Assembly: GCF_014873145.1 (NCBI RefSeq)
Contig: NZ_JADBEK010000001.1
Coordinates: 1,054,001 to 1,118,000 of the forward strand
DNA: 64,000 bases
DNA from: Nonomuraea angiospora
GTDB taxonomy: Bacteria > Actinomycetota > Actinomycetes > Streptosporangiales > Streptosporangiaceae
Reading direction: 5' to 3'
Shown here: positions 61,143 to 64,000 of the stretch, one piece after another
Layout of the letters: each line of letters starts with the position of its first letter
Numbering within the stretch: position 1 is the stretch's first letter
Program-made: the position numbers and the translations under genes
The notes under the pieces: model-generated
The model's input: the letters and a program-made list of their open reading frames with translations, nothing else
The model's database searches: none
Told to the model about the DNA's origin: nothing

Positions 61143-61955
61143 CTACCCGGCGTTGTGGTCGGTGCCGTCCCCGTCCGGACCGGGGGTGTCCCATCCCAGG
61201 CCCCGGCGGATCGCGATCTCCACGGGGGAGTACGCGCCGTCGGCCCGCTCCAGCTCGTACGGCGCGGCCGGCATCAGCGGCGGCTGGGCCATGAAGCGCG
61301 GACGCACCCCATGGTGCGCCTGCGCCGCGTGCACCAGGAACGGATGGCACAGGAAGACGTCGCCCGGGGACCCGGTGGCAAGGGCGAGCGGTCGGTGGTC
61401 GGACGCCGCCACCAGATCGGGCGCGAGGGTCAGCCCGCTCGCCCCTTCCTCCCCGTACTTCTCCAGCACCTTCGGCACGTCGAGGTGTGAGCCGACCCGG
61501 ATCCGGGTCGGGGCGTCCTCCTCACCGACCTCGCTGAACAGGAACAGCATCAGCAGCGCCCGGCCCTGGGAGCGCAGATTCGTGAAGTACCAGCTCTCGC
61601 CCTCCGGCAGATAGCTCCCCTCGATGTGCCAGCCCGCGTCGTCCGGCTCCTCCTCGTGGGGGAAGCGCAGCGGGAACGTGCCCAGCGAGTAGCGCGGCTC
61701 CCAGCGTCCCGCGCCGACGAGCAGGTCGTACGCGTGCTGCAGGAACGGGGAGTTGGGCGCGGCGGCGAATGGTCCCTGCGCCATGCCGCCCACCCAGTGC
61801 ACGGGCTGCGTCCACGTCGACGGATCGTCCGGGTCGCAGCCCGTCTCCCGCCACAGCAGCCGCGCGCAGTCCGCGGCCACGCGCGGCGCGACGGCGCCCT
61901 CCAACTTCACGAAGCCGTCACGGAGGAAACGGGATACCAAGGTCGTGTCATCCAT
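61143..61955 (-). CDS. Phytanoyl-CoA-dioxygenase (PhyH) family oxygenase
   Basis: A 270-residue 2-oxoglutarate/Fe(II)-dependent oxygenase-like protein. The facial-triad elements appear as AGWHIEGSY (His with Glu at the usual Asp position) and FLCHPFLVHAAQAHHG, with the 2-oxoglutarate Arg in VRPRFMAQ. Bacterial members hydroxylate natural products, halogenated or small aliphatic substrates. ATG 61955; GTG 61976 is an alternative. It may be the target of the AraC-type regulator encoded next. Confidence 0.8.
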   Translation of the reverse strand: MDDTTLVSRFLRDGFVKLEGAVAPRVAADCARLLWRETGCDPDDPSTWTQPVHWVGGMAQGPFAAAPNSPFLQHAYDLLVGAGRWEPRYSLGTFPLRFPHEEEPDDAGWHIEGSYLPEGESWYFTNLRSQGRALLMLFLFSEVGEEDAPTRIRVGSHLDVPKVLEKYGEEGASGLTLAPDLVAASDHRPLALATGSPGDVFLCHPFLVHAAQAHHGVRPRFMAQPPLMPAAPYELERADGAYSPVEIAIRRGLGWDTPGPDGDGTDHNAG

Positions 61956-62084
61956 GCCCCTATCGTGCGACGACACCGGCCCCGATCACCCGACATTCTC
62001 CGTACCGCCTTTGTCGGGTATGAGGATGGGTGTGGTCCCTGGTCACACCGCCCGCTTGAGCACGTGCCCGGAAGAGGGCGGTGC

Positions 62085-62200
62085 GTCGGCCGCCAGCCGT
62101 TCGTCGTCGACGGGGACCCTGTCCTGCTGAGCCGGCTCGTCACCAACCTCCTCGACAACGCGGTCCGCTACAACCGTCCCGGCGGACAGGAGGAACAGCG
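62085..62200 (+). pseudogene. Sensor-kinase HATPase fragment
   Basis: An open run without a start encodes VDGDPVLLSRLVTNLLDNAV followed by RYNRPGG, the N-box region of a histidine kinase ATPase domain. No other kinase domain is present. Leftover of a deleted two-component gene. Confidence 0.6.
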
Positions 62201-62339
62201 GAGTGATACATGTGACACGGAGGGGCCGGGGCTGCTCGTCCGAGTCGGCGGTGCAGGGGAGAACGGCTGCGCCACCGGCGCGTACCACGTGCGCAATCCC
62301 GAGAAGCCGTCGCGCATGGAGCGGGGAAACCGCCGTGAG

Positions 62340-62366
62340 CGCCTGAGGCCGGGACGGCCTCAGGCG
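62340..62366 (-). terminator. Hairpin terminator of the marR-type gene at 62360-62818
   Basis: Perfect 11-bp stem CGCCTGAGGCC (62340-62350) / GGCCTCAGGCG (62356-62366) with loop GGGAC. It overlaps the stop codon of the MarR gene. Confidence 0.65.
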
Positions 62367-62818
62367 TGTTTGTCGCCGTGATGGGTGACGAGGCGGGTGA
62401 GCAGGTCGATCAGGTTGCGCCGGTCGGCCGCGGGCAGAGGGGCGAGGAACTCGTCTTGGGCGGCGGCGAGTAGCCGGTCGAGGTCGGTGAGTTGGCTGCG
62501 GCCTGCCGCGGTGATGGTGATGATGTTGCGCCGGCGGTCGTCCGGGTCGGGCGCGCGCTCGAGAAGTCGCCGTTCGGCGAGGTCGTTGACGGTCGCCACC
62601 ATGTCGCTGCGGTCGATGCCGGTGCGGCGGCCGAGGGCGGCCTGGCTGGCGGGGCCGTACTCCTCCAGGGCGGCGAGCAGGGCGTAGTGGTAGCGCCGGA
62701 CGCCGGCTTGGCCGAGCGCTTGGTCCACGAACCGGTTGGCGGTCTGCGCCGCCTGGTTGGTCAACCTGCTCGGCAGCGTACGCAGCCGCTGGGGCGGCGG
62801 TCCCTCTGGCGTGTCCAC
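62360..62818 (-). CDS. MarR-family regulator
   Basis: A 152-residue MarR protein. The winged helix covers about residues 55-110 (QAALGRRTGIDRSDMVATV, wing RRRNIITITAAG). GTG 62818. Its divergent promoter contains three GTTGG-N5-CCAAC-type sites (62838-62895), so it probably represses itself and the flavin oxidoreductase at 63117. It ends in a hairpin that overlaps its stop. Confidence 0.85.
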   Translation of the reverse strand: MDTPEGPPPQRLRTLPSRLTNQAAQTANRFVDQALGQAGVRRYHYALLAALEEYGPASQAALGRRTGIDRSDMVATVNDLAERRLLERAPDPDDRRRNIITITAAGRSQLTDLDRLLAAAQDEFLAPLPAADRRNLIDLLTRLVTHHGDKHA

Positions 62819-62837
62819 GGGGACAATCTAGCAAATT

Positions 62838-62895
62838 GTTGGCCGCACCCACGATTAGGTGTACTGTTGGCCGCACCAACGTTGGCCTGTCCAAC
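62838..62895. promoter_or_regulatory. Triple operator array of the MarR/oxidoreductase promoter
   Basis: GTTGGCCGCACC (62838-62849), GTTGGCCGCACCAAC (62866-62880) and GTTGGCCTGTCCAAC (62881-62895). The last two are perfect GTTGG/CCAAC inverted repeats placed back to back. Typical arrangement for cooperative MarR binding. Confidence 0.7.
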
Positions 62896-63116
62896 ATTAT
62901 CGGTTCATGCAGGGGTGATCTCTCATGCGCATCAATGACGTGGCCGGCGGCCAGACGACCCCCTGGAGGATCGCCGGCTCCATGGGGCGCTGACCCGGGT
63001 CGGTGGCCCGTCCGGCTCGCCGGCGCCATCGCGGCCGCGACCCTGCTGACCAGCTCTCCACCGCCCACGGGGGGCGGACGACCAGACAAAGTCCTTCGAG
63101 AAAGCGGATAACTGAC
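62896..63116. other. Leader region with a 22-codon open frame
   Basis: An ATG at 62925 opens a 22-codon frame (RINDVAGGQTTPWRI ...) that ends at 62993, with AGGGG 10 bases upstream. It may be a leader peptide or the dead start of another gene. The rest, to 63116, shows no gene. Confidence 0.3.
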
Positions 63117-64000
63117 ATGCCGATGACGAAGCTCGCGGCCGACGCGCTCCAGACCCCCGTGGGAGTCTGGACCGGCCTGACGCAGCACGACGATCAGACC
63201 GGCTCCTTCACCATCTCGTTCGCGCCTGACGGAACAGTCGCGCTGCGCACTCCTCGCAGCGTGGGCACCGGCGTCTGGCGCGCGGACCGGCCCGGCCGGT
63301 TCTCCTACGAGCTCACCGAGCTTTTCCCGCACTCGCGCCGCCGGCAGATCAACGTCGAGGCTCGCCTTGAGGGAGCCGGATATCACGGGACCGGCACCGT
63401 CACCACCTCGGCGAACCGCCTCGCCGACGGGCAGGCGGCCTGGCACGACGTGGTGAGCCTGGGCGCGCGGATCCGGGGGCGCACGCTGTTCCCCGGTGAC
63501 GAGGGCTTCGAGGAGGCCTGCTCCGGCTGGTTGCTGACGGTCGAGCACCGGCCCGCGGCGGTCGTGGTCGCCGCGGACGCCGATGACGTGGCCGCCGCCC
63601 TCCGGTTCGCGGCGCAGGCGGGACGCCCGGTCGCGGTGCAGTCGACCGGGCACGGCAAGTCGGTGCCCGCGGATGGAGCCGTGTTCATCGCCACCGGGGA
63701 GCTGCGCGAGCTGTCGGTGGACCCGCGTGCCGGCACCGCGCGGATCGGAGCCGGGCTGCGGTGGGGCGAGGTGCTCACCGCGGCGGCCGAGCACGGCCTC
63801 GCGCCGCTGTGCGGCTCCTCCGGCCAGGTCGGGGTGATGGGCTACCTGACCGGCGGCGGCCTCCCGCTGGCCGCTCGTACGTACGGCTTCGCCGCCGACC
63901 ACGTCCGCTCGCTCGACCTCGTCACCGCCGACGGCCTGCTCCGCACCGTCTCGCCGGCCCTGGAGCCCGACCTGTTCTGGGCGGTACGGGGTGGCAAGAG
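63117..64000 (+). CDS. FAD-binding (PCMH/BBE-type) oxidoreductase with extra N-terminal domain, partial
   Basis: The frame is open from ATG 63117 to the end of the window (294 codons). Residues about 10-110 form a beta-rich lipocalin-like domain (TPVGVWTGLTQHDDQTG, SVGTGVWRADRPGRF). The FAD-binding PCMH domain follows: RPAAVVVAADADDVAAALRF, QSTGHGKSVPADGAV (His is a possible covalent flavin site), GAGLRWGEVL and GYLTGGGLPLAARTYGFA. Such enzymes oxidise alcohols, sugars or natural-product intermediates with O2. The C-terminal substrate/BBE part lies outside. It is controlled from the MarR operator array upstream. Confidence 0.82.
   Translation, partial: MPMTKLAADALQTPVGVWTGLTQHDDQTGSFTISFAPDGTVALRTPRSVGTGVWRADRPGRFSYELTELFPHSRRRQINVEARLEGAGYHGTGTVTTSANRLADGQAAWHDVVSLGARIRGRTLFPGDEGFEEACSGWLLTVEHRPAAVVVAADADDVAAALRFAAQAGRPVAVQSTGHGKSVPADGAVFIATGELRELSVDPRAGTARIGAGLRWGEVLTAAAEHGLAPLCGSSGQVGVMGYLTGGGLPLAARTYGFAADHVRSLDLVTADGLLRTVSPALEPDLFWAVRGGK

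Noticed and set aside
62043..63902. Minus-strand open frame of about 600 codons
   Set aside because: It is antisense to the flavin oxidoreductase and out of frame with the MarR gene. Its composition is typical of a shadow frame.
1..64000. CRISPR arrays, rRNA, tRNA or a polyketide/non-ribosomal peptide cluster
   Set aside because: No regularly spaced direct repeats, no rRNA or tRNA signatures and no PKS or NRPS domains were seen in either strand.

Overview
The window comes from a GC-rich actinomycete. GTG starts, AGGAGG-type ribosome binding sites, long antisense open frames, a mycofactocin-type short-chain dehydrogenase, a SoxR with its box, and many TetR/MarR/LuxR regulators all point to the Streptosporangiales or a close relative. 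That placement is inference, as no rRNA or other marker gene is present. No tRNA, rRNA or CRISPR array was found.

Layout. 1-2.0 kb holds remnants of a Tn3-family transposase and a tyrosine recombinase. 2.2-4.7 kb is an operon of an ECF sigma factor, a membrane protein, an ABC ATPase, an ABC permease and a 37-residue membrane peptide. 5.0-6.5 kb is a secreted PHB-depolymerase-like esterase ending in a hairpin terminator. 6.9-31.7 kb is a large catabolic island. 32-39.3 kb is a gene graveyard: Tn3 remnants and broken P450, methyltransferase and TetR genes, with an intact TetR/reductase pair among them. 39.4-43.7 kb carries a secreted alpha/beta-hydrolase, a two-component system and a secreted HExxH metalloprotease. 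43.9-46.0 kb is mobile-element debris with a serine recombinase. 46.0-48.1 kb is a SoxR/MFS efflux pair with a SoxR box. 48.5-50.9 kb has recombinase fragments around a SpoIIM-like/TetR pair. 50.9-57.4 kb is a branched-chain-type ABC transporter (LivM-LivG fusion, LivH lost), a subtilisin-like protease and a LivK-type lipoprotein. 57.6-60.2 kb is a coiled-coil protein divergent from a tyrosine recombinase with a 36-bp inverted repeat between them, resembling a TnpS/TnpT resolution module. 60.2-64 kb has an AraC/PhyH pair and a MarR divergent from a flavin oxidoreductase that runs off the window.

The catabolic island is the centrepiece. It combines a glutamine-synthetase-like gamma-glutamyl ligase, a P450 with its own 3Fe-4S ferredoxin and ferredoxin reductase, an acetoacetate-decarboxylase-family protein, two aldehyde dehydrogenases, a class III extradiol dioxygenase, an FAH-family hydrolase, two class-I glutamine-amidotransferase-like hydrolases (one PuuD-like), a secreted serine hydrolase, two metallo-beta-lactamase-fold proteins, two amidohydrolases, a complete Dpp/Opp-type importer and a mycofactocin-type SDR. 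A MarR gene closes the island.

Five copies of an 18-bp inverted repeat (TTTG-N4-CAAA core) lie at the GS/ferredoxin divergent promoters (two copies), at the amidotransferase/ALDH divergent promoter, upstream of the MBL/serine-hydrolase operon, and upstream of the marR gene itself. They suggest one MarR regulon. The most economical reading, which is inference, is that an imported amide or amine is hydrolysed, gamma-glutamylated, hydroxylated by the P450 and sent to meta ring cleavage, like the aniline or Puu pathways but with a P450 in the oxygenase position.
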